Assembly (NCBI GenBank): GCA_977006965.1 | Contig: OZ345368.1 | Location: 1,612,001 to 1,676,000, forward strand | Origin: Phymatolithon calcareum | Taxonomy: Eukaryota; Rhodophyta; Florideophyceae; Hapalidiales | Reading direction: 5' to 3' | DNA length: 64,000 nucleotides | Shown: one piece after another, positions 41,957 through 51,123 of the stretch | How positions within the stretch are numbered: position 1 is the stretch's first letter | How the letters are laid out: each line of letters begins with the position of its first letter | Made by a program: the position numbers and the translations under genes | Notes under the pieces: model-generated | Told to the model about the DNA's origin: nothing | The model's database searches: none | What the model saw: the letters and a program-made list of their open reading frames with translations, nothing else

Positions 41957-44900
41957 TCAAAGCTCCTCCTGCAAAGCGGGTCCATATTCGCGCCGGTTGT
42001 CGATCGCGATAGGAAGTCGTCCGCTTACAAGCATTTTCTCCAGGAGATCTGACGTTGTGCCCGACATGGGCTTTGTTAACGCATCTGCTGGATTTTGGGG
42101 ACCAGGAACCCAAACAATGTCCGCAATCGATCCGCTTTCGTATTCCGCACGCAAGCGATGAACGTCGGCGAACATTCCGCGGTCCCTCGGTGTACTCTGT
42201 GTAGCTAAACAACGATGTAGTCCTTTAGAGTCCACCACCAGCGTTAGGTCAATCGGCTGGTTCATGACAGAAACGTAGGATTCCTGGAGTTGCCGCGCAC
42301 AGCCAACTGCAGTGACCGCTGCGATGGTTTCTGCCTCACCTGTGGAGGTTGCAACCCGTCGCTGCTTGCGAGATTGGTAGGCGACCGTGTGGAAGATGCT
42401 TCCGGCCGCAGTCCCGAACGAGATACCAACAATACATCCCTCCTGCGCAACCCTTTTGAGAGTCCCTTCATGAGGAAATCCGGCATCGGAAAACACAACA
42501 ACACGCGCTACTGCCTGTTCTTCTAATGACGGCTGAAGATATGCAAGAATTGGTTCCCTCTTCAGTACATCTCGCACAATAGCGTTCGCCTTTTTAAATC
42601 CACTCACCGTCATGGTGGGGATTAGTTGCTGTAGGAAACTCGCAGCAAAGCAGGCGAAAGGAGAAACTGTCACTCCGAGGTAACCGAGTTTGCCCGCGAG
42701 TGATTTCAGTCGCTTTCGTTCCATCCAGCTAATCGCGCTCTCCGGTTCCTTACGGCGCTGTGCAGATATCTTGAGCAACTCGACCTCGCGCAAGTATCGG
42801 ACCATACTGACGGTAACGTGGTTGTGTTCCTGTACAACTTCCGCAGCGTTCACAGTCAGGGGTACTGGAGACACTGTCCACGAGCTCAACTCGAATACAC
42901 CCTCGACACCGTCGTGTGCATACTGTAACCACTCCTCGTTGCGGCCAGCAACGAGCAGGTCATCAACGTATTTAGCAACAATTAAGCACAGACCACGACC
43001 GCTACAATCGTCCTGACCCATGCCGTGGTAGAAAAGCTGTGGCAAACCCCAGACTGGGCTCAAGATGAGATCGTTACACAAAACCTCATCGGACACACGT
43101 TGCCATTTACGGCCGGCAGAGACGAGTCCATACATGGTGGCGGTGAGTAGCCAAATTTCTTCGCGCAAATTCATGTCCCGTGGCGGCTGCACATAAACAT
43201 CTCGGTGTGCAATTCCGGACTGAGTATAAGCGCCCCTGATATCAGCCTTCCCCAGTATCATTCCCGCGCATAGCGCTATACTGTAGAGAAGCCTGAAACC
43301 ATTCTGAGAGACGACTGCAGCGTCCGTGCGCAGACTTTCTCGCTCATCGTCTCGATTGCCATGCACACAGAGCCGCGCCTTCAGAATATAGCGCTCCTTT
43401 TTCTTGCATGAGTTTTCTTCGTCAATTTTGACCTTATAGACGAAGTGCGACGAGATTATGTTGCTCCCATCCGGAACCTTGGAGCACCGAACACGGTGCA
43501 TATTAGGAAGCCAATTAATGTCCAGTTCTGTGTGCTGTGCTTGCTCATACATCCATTCTGGAATCCAAGGCATCTCTTTAGACATGAATTGAGCGTTCCC
43601 CAGCATCAAGTGTGCACGATGCAGTACAGTTTGAGCAACGTCATCTCTGTTGATAGGATTAGAAAGTAGATTAAGCCTCTCAACCGGCCTTACTGCTCGT
43701 CCGCTCCTTCGCAAAGAAACCACAGGCTCGTCTACCTGATCATCCACCTCAACTGCTGAATCTTCGACTTCGACGGATGCAGGCACAATTGGAACGTTCT
43801 GTTCAGCATCATTTCGTGTAGCAGCGCCAATGTCATTGCCGTTTTCGACGGCAGTCGCATGAGATGGTGGAGACTCCGTGAAGGAGCTTCCTTCGGTGGT
43901 TCTTTGAGGATGTAGTTGCATGATTTCATCATCATCATCAGAGGACGAATCAGACTGCTCGTGCCCGTGCTCTTCGAAGTCAGACTCATCGTCTGCTTCA
44001 GTGCTTTGCATAGCTGTGTCATCACTATTGTCAGAATCCATGGTCACGCGAAACGCGGCGGCGGCCATCTTATTCTTAGGGAATGTACGGACGTCCTCCG
44101 GTGCGATCACGCATCGATTTCGACCAGTCCCGACGATAACTGAGTAGTCCTCACGTACAGACTTCACCTTACGCTTGACCCATTCCCCGCGTGGCCTCTT
44201 ACCACCGGGCAATAGGACCAGAATTTCATCCCCAATTCTGATCTTTCGCGAACTCACGCTCGCAGGCCTCGCTCGTAAAACTTTGGCTAGCAATCGCCTA
44301 GCGACCATTTCCGAGTGCGCATCTCGCGCCTCCTTCGGAAGTACCATCATTCCAGTGCCAGCCACCGAAGGAGTGTACCCTCGAACCAGTTCAAACGACG
44401 ACGCGGTTCGGTTCCCGTACAATATGTTTCCAATGAAGCACGCCTCCGCTAAGAGATCAGTCAATGGTCGTTTTGCACTGTCCGCGTCGTTCTCTAGTCG
44501 CTCGAGCACATCCTTCACAACACGATGCTTTCGTTCAACCGGTCCGGCTTTGTTGTGCCTCCTGGCGGGCAAAGCGACAAGCTTGATACCCAAGTTCTTG
44601 GCCCACCTTCTGGCAATCCCTCTGTCAAATTCCGCATCCGCAATGATCTCCACTGGATCTCCATGACGAAGGATCCAAATATTGGTCACGACACGGAGCA
44701 TCTTCATCAGTTCACGAGACGGAATGAGCGCCAATTCGGAGTAGAACGTAGCATAGTCCACAACATGGAGCACCATCTCAGTGCCCCAGTACATAACATC
44801 GATATACACACGCTCATTGAAGTTAAGGTGTATTTTGCTCATGCTGAACTTACTTGCGGGAGGAGGGTCACCGCTGCGCATGCACGATTTACACTCGCCT

Positions 44901-47101
44901 TGTACACGGGAAATTTCTGCAGCCATTTCCTTTCGCCACTTTCCCGCACGCTTCAACAAATGCTCAATAGAACGCGGATGCAGATGGGTCCGGCGGTGAA
45001 TGCGACGTATGATCCCGAGAGGTGCTTGCTTATCGCCGGACACTTTCTGCAAGAGGGCTTTAGCAACATTGTTATAAAGCCCGTCTCCGGCAATAATAAT
45101 TCTGGAATGTCCGTCTTTGTCGGAAACATAGGTGTCCACGCGGAAGTCCTTACCGGAAGCGTTGAATGTTATCCAGTTGGCGTCATGTGACTCGACGCAC
45201 TTGTACATGACCAAAGTATCCTTACCGATAACCAAAGGGACATCTCCATCAACGACGAGGCACGAAATTGGAATAAAGACGTCATCAGAGAGCGATAGTG
45301 GAACGTTGCACCTCCCCACGACCTTTTGAGGGACTGAATGATTTTCTTCGGTCCCAAATGCATGGGAAGTAAAGTCTGAAGATCGTTTACGCGAAACCGT
45401 TGCTTCCAGTCCATGATCATCGCAGTACCGAACATAGTTTTCAAGCCCTATGACCGTGGCGGTTGCACCCCCATCCACTATAGCATCAAGATTGGCAATT
45501 CCATTCTGCTCCTCAGACACATGTGGTGCGCGACTTTCAAGCACATTGACCGCCATTTTCGTTAGAGCAGTTTTTGGTGGATCAGCCCAGCGCACAGACG
45601 ATAGCGCAGTCGACCCAAATGGCGCATTTTTCTGTTGCCCACGGGCGGAATCCTTTTTGCTGGAATTTCCTTCCTTTGCAGGTCGACGAGAACGCTGATC
45701 CTCATATAGCTTTTTGCAATTAGCACTCTCGTAATAGAAGTGAGCGCCTTTGCAGACCCAGCATTTCACATCTGGAGGCTTTCCAGCCAAGCTAGTCGTC
45801 GCTGATACGGCGCCAGAACCATCTGTTGTTGACCGCGTCTCAATATCTGCCAATCTTCTCGCAGACTTGGTGGCAAGATCACCATGATCGATTCGTCGAA
45901 GCGCCATTCGCACCGCTTCCAAAGTTATCAATGGTGGTTCCTCCACCACGGGTCCGGGTATAGGAGCCGTTTCGGGCACAACAGTTGACCCAATCCGGTA
46001 GGAAAGATCATTGTCATTCGCTCTGGTACGGAGTGCATCGACAACTCCCTTGGTTGACGACAATGCTGTGATGCTAGCTGCGCTTTTACCTGCAGAAGTG
46101 CGCAGGCCCGCTATAACATTTGATATAGTTGACGCGTCCGGCTGTGTTACTGTCCAACCATTTAGTTCATTAACTACCGACTGTGTCGCCTCCAGAACTT
46201 CCTTCGCACGACTTTCTAGCTCTGCTAGCTCCACCGCGCATATAGCAAGCGACTCGTGTACACCCGGCTGCGTTCGCTCCTTGCTACGCATCCTCGTTGA
46301 TGAGCTGCTTGACCCACCGGTGCCAATTTCGTGCTGCAATTGCACCGTTTGCATTACGCCATCGCTTTGTGTGCTGGTGGTTGCCTCCACGGCAGTGACA
46401 CCGACCACATCCGAGTAGTGACTCATGGCGTGGGTCGCTGACGCCGGTCCAATGATGCCTGGCGCTGGCGATGAGCGCAATCCTGCGCTCCCATCCTGTA
46501 ACGCCTCCTTCTGAAACTTCATGGAGGCTTGCAGAACGATACTGAATTCAGCCCTTGATAGTTTCGCGTTCAGAACGCAAAGCAGGGCGAGCAGCTCTTG
46601 TACGCCGGAAGTCCTCGCGGCGGCGCCATGGCTATACGCATAGTTTACACTCAGAGCGCTGTATTCAGTCCAGTATTTATCATACGACTGGTTCCTGTGG
46701 TAGACCTTTCCCATCAAGTCTTGCCACGCTTTGGCCGTCTGCAGAAATGCAGACTCCCGGTCAACCGGATCGACGAGGTCGAGAATATAGTCAACCATTT
46801 TCATGAAGTCCGCTCTCGTCATATCCTTGCTGAGCAAGGATGGTATGTGCCCCATCCTTAACCCCGCGTTCCCTCGAATATTCGTAACGATTGCGAGTAT
46901 TTGCTGACCAAGAGTTAGCTTCTTACTTGAATCTCTGGCTGACAGGTCCTGGAATGCCACCCAGTCGCATACCAGTCTCCGGTAAACTCGCGGATTTGTG
47001 TTATCGTAACACACAGGGACCTCACCCGCTCTAACGGACCCTACCCTGTCGGAGACATTGCTTCTCGCGACATTGCGGCTTCTGACATAGCCTGGGCCCA
47101 T
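41957..47101 (-). CDS. Copia gag-pol polyprotein, intact, 1714 residues
   Basis: A single frame from ATG 47101 (MGPGYVRSRN) to TGA at 41957. Residues 1-450: Gag, helical, ending in a zinc-knuckle variant CWVCKGAHFYYESANC (C-X2-C-X3-H-X7-C). Next an aspartic protease whose active site reads VDGGAT instead of the usual D-S/T-G. Integrase follows with an HHCC module (HRRTHLHP...CKSC) and the catalytic triad in YIDVMYWG, IIADAEFD and GPVERKHR. Reverse transcriptase shows KADIRGAYTQ and the YVDD box in KYVDDLLVAG. RNase H shows FSDAGF, STGEAET, VDSKG and the C-terminal WVPGPQNPADALTKPM typical of Copia. There is no frame or stop between gag and pol, as in plant and algal Copia elements, so Gag excess must come from processing or splicing. 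The changed protease motif is the only residue that might impair activity. Confidence 0.95.
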   Translation of the reverse strand: MGPGYVRSRNVARSNVSDRVGSVRAGEVPVCYDNTNPRVYRRLVCDWVAFQDLSARDSSKKLTLGQQILAIVTNIRGNAGLRMGHIPSLLSKDMTRADFMKMVDYILDLVDPVDRESAFLQTAKAWQDLMGKVYHRNQSYDKYWTEYSALSVNYAYSHGAAARTSGVQELLALLCVLNAKLSRAEFSIVLQASMKFQKEALQDGSAGLRSSPAPGIIGPASATHAMSHYSDVVGVTAVEATTSTQSDGVMQTVQLQHEIGTGGSSSSSTRMRSKERTQPGVHESLAICAVELAELESRAKEVLEATQSVVNELNGWTVTQPDASTISNVIAGLRTSAGKSAASITALSSTKGVVDALRTRANDNDLSYRIGSTVVPETAPIPGPVVEEPPLITLEAVRMALRRIDHGDLATKSARRLADIETRSTTDGSGAVSATTSLAGKPPDVKCWVCKGAHFYYESANCKKLYEDQRSRRPAKEGNSSKKDSARGQQKNAPFGSTALSSVRWADPPKTALTKMAVNVLESRAPHVSEEQNGIANLDAIVDGGATATVIGLENYVRYCDDHGLEATVSRKRSSDFTSHAFGTEENHSVPQKVVGRCNVPLSLSDDVFIPISCLVVDGDVPLVIGKDTLVMYKCVESHDANWITFNASGKDFRVDTYVSDKDGHSRIIIAGDGLYNNVAKALLQKVSGDKQAPLGIIRRIHRRTHLHPRSIEHLLKRAGKWRKEMAAEISRVQGECKSCMRSGDPPPASKFSMSKIHLNFNERVYIDVMYWGTEMVLHVVDYATFYSELALIPSRELMKMLRVVTNIWILRHGDPVEIIADAEFDRGIARRWAKNLGIKLVALPARRHNKAGPVERKHRVVKDVLERLENDADSAKRPLTDLLAEACFIGNILYGNRTASSFELVRGYTPSVAGTGMMVLPKEARDAHSEMVARRLLAKVLRARPASVSSRKIRIGDEILVLLPGGKRPRGEWVKRKVKSVREDYSVIVGTGRNRCVIAPEDVRTFPKNKMAAAAFRVTMDSDNSDDTAMQSTEADDESDFEEHGHEQSDSSSDDDDEIMQLHPQRTTEGSSFTESPPSHATAVENGNDIGAATRNDAEQNVPIVPASVEVEDSAVEVDDQVDEPVVSLRRSGRAVRPVERLNLLSNPINRDDVAQTVLHRAHLMLGNAQFMSKEMPWIPEWMYEQAQHTELDINWLPNMHRVRCSKVPDGSNIISSHFVYKVKIDEENSCKKKERYILKARLCVHGNRDDERESLRTDAAVVSQNGFRLLYSIALCAGMILGKADIRGAYTQSGIAHRDVYVQPPRDMNLREEIWLLTATMYGLVSAGRKWQRVSDEVLCNDLILSPVWGLPQLFYHGMGQDDCSGRGLCLIVAKYVDDLLVAGRNEEWLQYAHDGVEGVFELSSWTVSPVPLTVNAAEVVQEHNHVTVSMVRYLREVELLKISAQRRKEPESAISWMERKRLKSLAGKLGYLGVTVSPFACFAASFLQQLIPTMTVSGFKKANAIVRDVLKREPILAYLQPSLEEQAVARVVVFSDAGFPHEGTLKRVAQEGCIVGISFGTAAGSIFHTVAYQSRKQRRVATSTGEAETIAAVTAVGCARQLQESYVSVMNQPIDLTLVVDSKGLHRCLATQSTPRDRGMFADVHRLRAEYESGSIADIVWVPGPQNPADALTKPMSGTTSDLLEKMLVSGRLPIAIDNRREYGPALQEEL

Positions 47102-47104
47102 AAC

Positions 47105-47737
47105 TGTAAAATGCCCGCTGACACACGGAGGTACTGCGCCTCAAGGTCTCGCGGATTAACTGCTTGTCACGGCCGCACCGTGTAGTCGATGACCAGCACC
47201 ACGGCGACCTGGATGTGTATCACGGTAGACTGTTGCCCTACCTTGGGCGTTCGCTGTCCCACTTGAGACCCGACGGTCGAGGGAGCTCTTGATAAACCAG
47301 AAAGGAGCAAAAGAGTGTGTCGGATTTACTGCTTTACTACGAAGCTTTCCGTAGTCCCTCCCCCCAACTCTCCTTCACAAGTTCCCCTCTTGTTTCTTTT
47401 ATATTCCCCTTTTTTGTCAACCACTATGATACAGCGGCGTGCGGCAACCCAGAAAATCTCCCATGATTCCACTGCCATGCCACATCCTTAACCGCCAACC
47501 ATTCGTAATAGTATTTCAACATTATTGAACACTCGGCAAACATATGCCGAGAGAATATTCCCTTGCAACTTGTTTCGGTGGAAGCCACATAATCTCAGTA
47601 GATGTAACCGATTTCAGCGCTACCCTGGCAAGGCATACATACCCCAGAACAGTGCCCTACCCTTTCACGCCCTAAATCAGCACCCTGGCTAAACCCGTCC
47701 TGAGATAAATAAAAGACAAATCGGCTTGCGTTTCACA
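47105..47737 (-). repeat. 5' LTR of the Copia element
   Basis: 633 bp, carries the promoter for the genomic RNA on the minus strand. Same length and, by eye, same sequence as the LTR at 41283-41915. Followed on the plus strand by the second copy of the target site CTTTT. Confidence 0.95.
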
Positions 47738-48532
47738 CTTTTTGCAATCGAGCCAAAGACTTGGAGGAAGAAGATTCGTTCCGCTTGATGCATGTCGTCT
47801 GCGATCTCCCTAGTCCATGTCGTGAGATGTATTGCGTATTCAAGACATTGGCTCGCTGGTCATCGAGTTCAGAAATCGAGAAGTTCTATAACATCTGATA
47901 ATCGAAGGTTTTTTGTAATTTTCTGGCCAGCTATCATACTCGTCGATGGGAAGTTTTAATCCCCGCATGCCGCATCTCCCTTCCGTTTGCAGTAAGCAGG
48001 AGTTTGAGAAACGAGCTCTTTCATGGGATGGCATGAAGCAAACAGACCTCATTATGATTATATCTGTCTCGGATGCCAACTACTGTATGATACAATCTGT
48101 TGCAGCAAAGGCTGGTTGCAAAGGATGCGTTGAGTTTGTCATAAGACCATGGTCATGATAAGCAAAATGGAATTGCAAAGTGCAATTGCACTACAAAACA
48201 ATTGCCCCGGTCAACCGATCAATTTTTCTACGAATCATGATTCGTAGAAAAATTGACCGTTTCTCATGTTCTCCTGAATTGTACTTTGCGAGAAGGCGGA
48301 TGTAGATTTGGGCCCTGTCTTTGAATGTTGCACTACCACGCCTGCGTGCCCCAAAAATTGGGGCGCGTACGCCTGTGAGTGCAAGTGGAAATGTTATAAT
48401 TTTATTTACTGTTTGAGTCCTGTTTCATTCACAAATCAGACACTATCTGCGAAAAGCTAAATTACGCTGAGAGGAGTGAACAGGCAGCGAGTACACCCAA
48501 CTTTTCCGTCAGTGTCGTGACGTTGGGGAAAG
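47738..48532. other. Copia right flank and intergenic DNA
   Basis: Minus-strand frames here (for example 48079-47840) run toward the insertion site. If the element and one CTTTT are removed, one phase continues past it to 41018 for about 135 codons in all. That hints that a coding sequence, perhaps already decayed, was hit. Short motifs TTGCAA, GCAATTGC and GCAATT recur between 48100 and 48200 and again at 40570-40880, 49080-49140 and 50130-50200. A 38-bp palindrome lies at 48219-48256. Confidence 0.35.
48219..48256. repeat. 38-bp perfect palindrome
   Basis: TCAATTTTTCTACGAATCA is followed with no spacer by its reverse complement (centre between 48237 and 48238). It lies about 280 bases before the small membrane-protein gene. 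Same type of structure as at 15681 and 39453. Confidence 0.9.
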
Positions 48533-48931
48533 ATGAGTAATCCGCGTTCTCCAGAGCAAGTTCAAAAAGCGTCGAGCAGGACGACGGCGTGCGGGGAAAA
48601 ATTCTACGAGTACAAGTCTCAGACAGTGCTATTTGGGCTGCCCCTGGTGCACATCGTATGGCGCAATCCTTGCACTGCAGGAATCCAGACTGCGAAAGGA
48701 GTGATCGCGATCAGCTTCTTTGCAGTTGGTATCTTCTCAATTGGTTTCGTCTCTATAGGTGTTTGCGCGCTCGGGATGTTTTCATTTGGCCTCATTGCTG
48801 CCATCGGTAATTTGGCAGTAGCCGGCATTGGGGCGATTGGAAATGTTGCCGCTACAATCGGTTGGGCGCTTGGAAATGTTGCGGCCGGGTACCGCGTTAT
48901 TGCAAGTACAGCTGCTGAATGGGGAAACTAG
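48533..48931 (+). CDS. Small membrane protein with glycine-pentad repeats, 132 residues
   Basis: True ATG at 48533 in the context AAAGATGAG. After a polar 30-residue start comes GLPLVHIVW and then, from about residue 53, a run of pentads of the form x-x-(A/S)-(I/V/L/F)-G: FFAVG, IFSIG, FVSIG, VCALG, MFSFG, then looser IGAIG, NVAATIG, WALG. Gly at every fifth position with aliphatic fill gives either closely packed membrane helices or a beta-helix-like fold. Bacterial proteins with 'GLPLVHI' followed by AIG-type repeats are known to me as uncharacterised membrane proteins, so a bacterial origin by transfer is possible. The function is unknown. A second hydrophobic frame at 48993-49187 follows but is too weak to call. 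Confidence 0.65.
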   Translation: MSNPRSPEQVQKASSRTTACGEKFYEYKSQTVLFGLPLVHIVWRNPCTAGIQTAKGVIAISFFAVGIFSIGFVSIGVCALGMFSFGLIAAIGNLAVAGIGAIGNVAATIGWALGNVAAGYRVIASTAAEWGN

Positions 48932-49143
48932 CAGCGGTTCTGACTGGCTTTTGTTTGTATTTCCCTTCCATGCCAGCCTTCAAGGAACCGCCATGACGCT
49001 ACTTTCAAGTTTCTTTTCTTCTGCTCAGGGAATGGGAGCAATATTCTGCATATTTATTGGGACTCGTTGTGAAAGTGCAATTGCTACTGCAATAACTCTC
49101 GCGCTACCAATTGCTAGTTCTATTGCATTGAGCACAATTGCGA

Positions 49144-49731
49144 TTAAGGCGTTACATGGTCAGCAGTACCTCCTGCATCGTGCATGACGGCGCCTCGCGT
49201 GTCCTTCAAATCGTTTCTCACGCCTGCCTCAACCACTGCTACCAACTTGAACACCGTTTCGCGGAACGCTTTGATAGAAATGCCCACACCAAACTTGCTG
49301 AAATCTCGGAAGCGCGAATTTTCGATATAAGTGATAGGGAGAGATAGTGAGACAATGACATCAATGTAGTGGTACATAGCACACTCGCGATCCGTGCTTG
49401 ACAGGGTTGTTTCAAAGTAGGACGAAATTCGCCCATCTCCTCCGTCTTCAACTTCCAGCGTTGAACTTACGCGATACAATTCCATCAACTTTGTCTCTTC
49501 GCCACCCGCAACGCAAGAGACCAGGTGCGAGTACGGGTTAGTCCATCCAGTTCCTTTCTCAAATGAGAAAACAGGCGGAATGTTTTTGCAGCGGTCTTTT
49601 CGCGGACACGCATAGACCCAGCAAGTCACTTTGCGAGCGTTCCCCTTTCGCGAAGTAATGGTCTTGACAGAATCAGGTTCTTGCGTCATGAGCGCTTTGA
49701 CGACATGCTCTCGCTTCGGTCGGGCGGACAT
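49144..49731 (-). pseudogene. hAT-like transposase, truncated N-terminal fragment
   Basis: From ATG 49731 the frame gives about 195 residues. It begins with a BED-like Cys/His-poor finger region (CWVYACPRKDRCKN ... NPYSHLVSC). It ends with a segment of the form 'PITYIENSRFRDFSKFGVGI' then 'SIKAFRETVFKLVAVVEAGV', which resembles the 'LPFSFVEN...FR...L....VS..T........LV..VE' stretch before the catalytic domain in hAT-type transposases of algae and oomycetes. The catalytic and dimerisation regions are absent: the frame stops soon after. It is therefore a remnant, unless a frameshift hides the rest. A retroposon lies 150 bases upstream of its start. Confidence 0.45.
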
Positions 49732-49879
49732 CGTCAAGTCGAGGGTGCAACCACGGAAAGAGGGGTGTGAACGATGGGGGAGAGTCGAGTGTAACAGGCT
49801 CAATTCAGAGTGTTAACAAAAGAGTAGAAACGGAGTGGGGACAGCACATCGACAAAAATAGAAGAGCGAGAGTGTATCG

Positions 49880-50090
49880 ATGCGTGGTACGTGCTCGTCC
49901 GCAGGATACTGCTACAATGCGTACCCAGAACATATGCCTCTCTCCTTGGCGATATCCCAAACCAAAATATCGAATCGTCCATAAAAGACGCTTCCGACCA
50001 CAGCAAGTGGAGTCGCATGAAGCCTTCTAGACGTGCTAGCCCCTTAGGGGAATAAAGCAATCATCATCATCATCATCATGCGTGGTACGT
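49880..50090 (+). mobile_element. Short retroposon with (ATC)n tail and 13-bp target duplication
   Basis: A 185-bp body (49893-50077) is flanked by ATGCGTGGTACGT at 49880-49892 and 50078-50090. Its 3' end has a small hairpin (CCCC-TTA-GGGG at 50040-50050), then AATAAAGCA and (ATC)n. That end resembles the SINE at 10261 (CTAGA-GTG, hairpin, AATAAA, short tandem tail), suggesting the same reverse transcriptase recognises both. No A or B box is visible, so it is a 5'-truncated copy or a different RNA. Confidence 0.8.
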
Positions 50091-50584
50091 TCGTCACCAG
50101 ATCTTATTCACATCTGCTGGCCAATACGTATTGCAATTGGAAAGGAAAGTGCAATTTACGGAAATAGCAGTATATTGCCGTAAATTGCAATAGCAGTATA
50201 CTGCTCCCATTCCCTGCTTCTGCTAGTAACGTGGCGTGAGAGATGCTTGTGACGTGCTTTCCCGAAAAATTTTCTAGAATTTGTAGAAATACTCCCGAAA
50301 GTAGCCTCATGATTGGCAACGAAGTACAAGTAGACACCAGACTATACAATAGCTGCAAAATTTCTAAGTACTATTGATAGTTGTAATTGTAAACTACCGA
50401 AGATGGTTGGATATTGCTCTTTCAGTCCTGAAGGACTTCGCGCCAGAAATTGCTCTGGACTAAAAGCTCTTTGGTCATCAACATCAGAATCTCTACAGGT
50501 TTCCCTCGGCACAGGTCTTATAAAGTTTTACTACGAATCCTTCTGATTCATTGCCCATGTTTTAGGCTGTCGCCAAGTAAGGAC

Positions 50585-51123
50585 TGTCTGCAAATCTTAA
50601 GTCACCGCGTGCCACAGGACAGTGGAGTAATTTTCCCCCTCGAGGTCCCGAAGGAGACCAGAGATGGATTTCTGTAGTTCATTGAATAGTGTCACACCAG
50701 CAAATAAAAACTCCTCTGTAGACAGAATTCAGCCAAAACCTCTTAGCACTAGGAAAGGGGATATTTGATGATTTTATTTTTTTGAGAGCTCCCAAAGCCT
50801 CACCTTGGAGTAACGGGGCAGCTCTTGCATAATCTCTACGCTAAAGTCATCTGGCTCCTCAAAACGTTCTTGATTCGTAATTCTCTCCCAACAAGAGCTC
50901 TTGTGAGTCTCTTGCACTCAAACTCAATTTCTGTACTCATCTTCGGTGACGCTAGAGTACGTTGTAAGGCGACTAGTTCGATCACCGCGGTAATCCCACA
51001 GTAAGCACCCAACACTGATTTCCTCCAAAGGGGTGCTTGGTTGAATGTCAAGCACTAGGAAAGTTGCCCCAAGCGTCAGCAGATGCATTGGTAACTTTTA
51101 AAAAATCTACCTTTCTTCTTCTT
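50585..51123 (+). mobile_element. Retroposon family A copy split by a family C insertion
   Basis: 50585-50757 matches the 5' and middle part (TCCCCCTCGAGG-equivalent at 50636, GGTCCCGAAGGAGACCAGAG, GTAGACAGAATTCAGCCAAA, AGCACTAGGAAAG). The rest resumes at 51051 with AGCACTAGGAAAG, TTGCCCCAAGCGTCAGCAGA, TGCATTGGTAACTTTTAAAA and the tail CTTTCTTCTTCTTC. The 293 bases in between are family C. The order of events is therefore clear: A inserted first, C later. Confidence 0.8.
50758..51050 (-). mobile_element. Retroposon family C copy 2, nested, 13-bp target duplication
   Basis: Flanked by AGCACTAGGAAAG at 50745-50757 and 51051-51063, a duplication of family A sequence. On the minus strand it begins TTGACATTCAACCAAGC and ends AATAAAATCATCAAATATCC. 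It contains a 71-codon frame (51051-50836) reading FNQAPLWRKSVLGAYCGITA and so on, whose worn counterpart is in the copy at 34236. The clean duplication and open frame suggest a recent event. Confidence 0.8.

Larger units (their letters stand above)
41283..47737 (-). mobile_element. Complete Ty1/Copia LTR retrotransposon, 6455 bp
   Basis: Two LTRs of 633 bp flank one 1714-codon polyprotein gene on the minus strand. The target duplication is CTTTT at 41278-41282 and 47738-47742. The polypurine tract is GAAGGCGGGGA (minus strand of 41916-41926), directly before the 3' LTR. After the 5' LTR only three bases (GTT) precede the polyprotein ATG, so any primer-binding site must overlap the coding start; TGGGCCCAGGCT is the only candidate starting with TGG. 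By my reading the LTRs are the same at every base, so insertion was recent and the element may be able to move. It landed in DNA whose minus strand has an open frame on both sides. It belongs to the Pseudoviridae-type order protease, integrase, reverse transcriptase, RNase H. Confidence 0.95.

Noticed and set aside
44525-45190. 221-codon plus frame inside the Copia element
   Set aside because: Antisense to the integrase region of the intact polyprotein; a shadow frame.
48993-49187. Second small hydrophobic protein downstream of the pentad-repeat gene
   Set aside because: An ATG-started frame of 64 residues exists but lacks repeats, promoter or homologue; hydrophobic chance frames are common in T-rich DNA.
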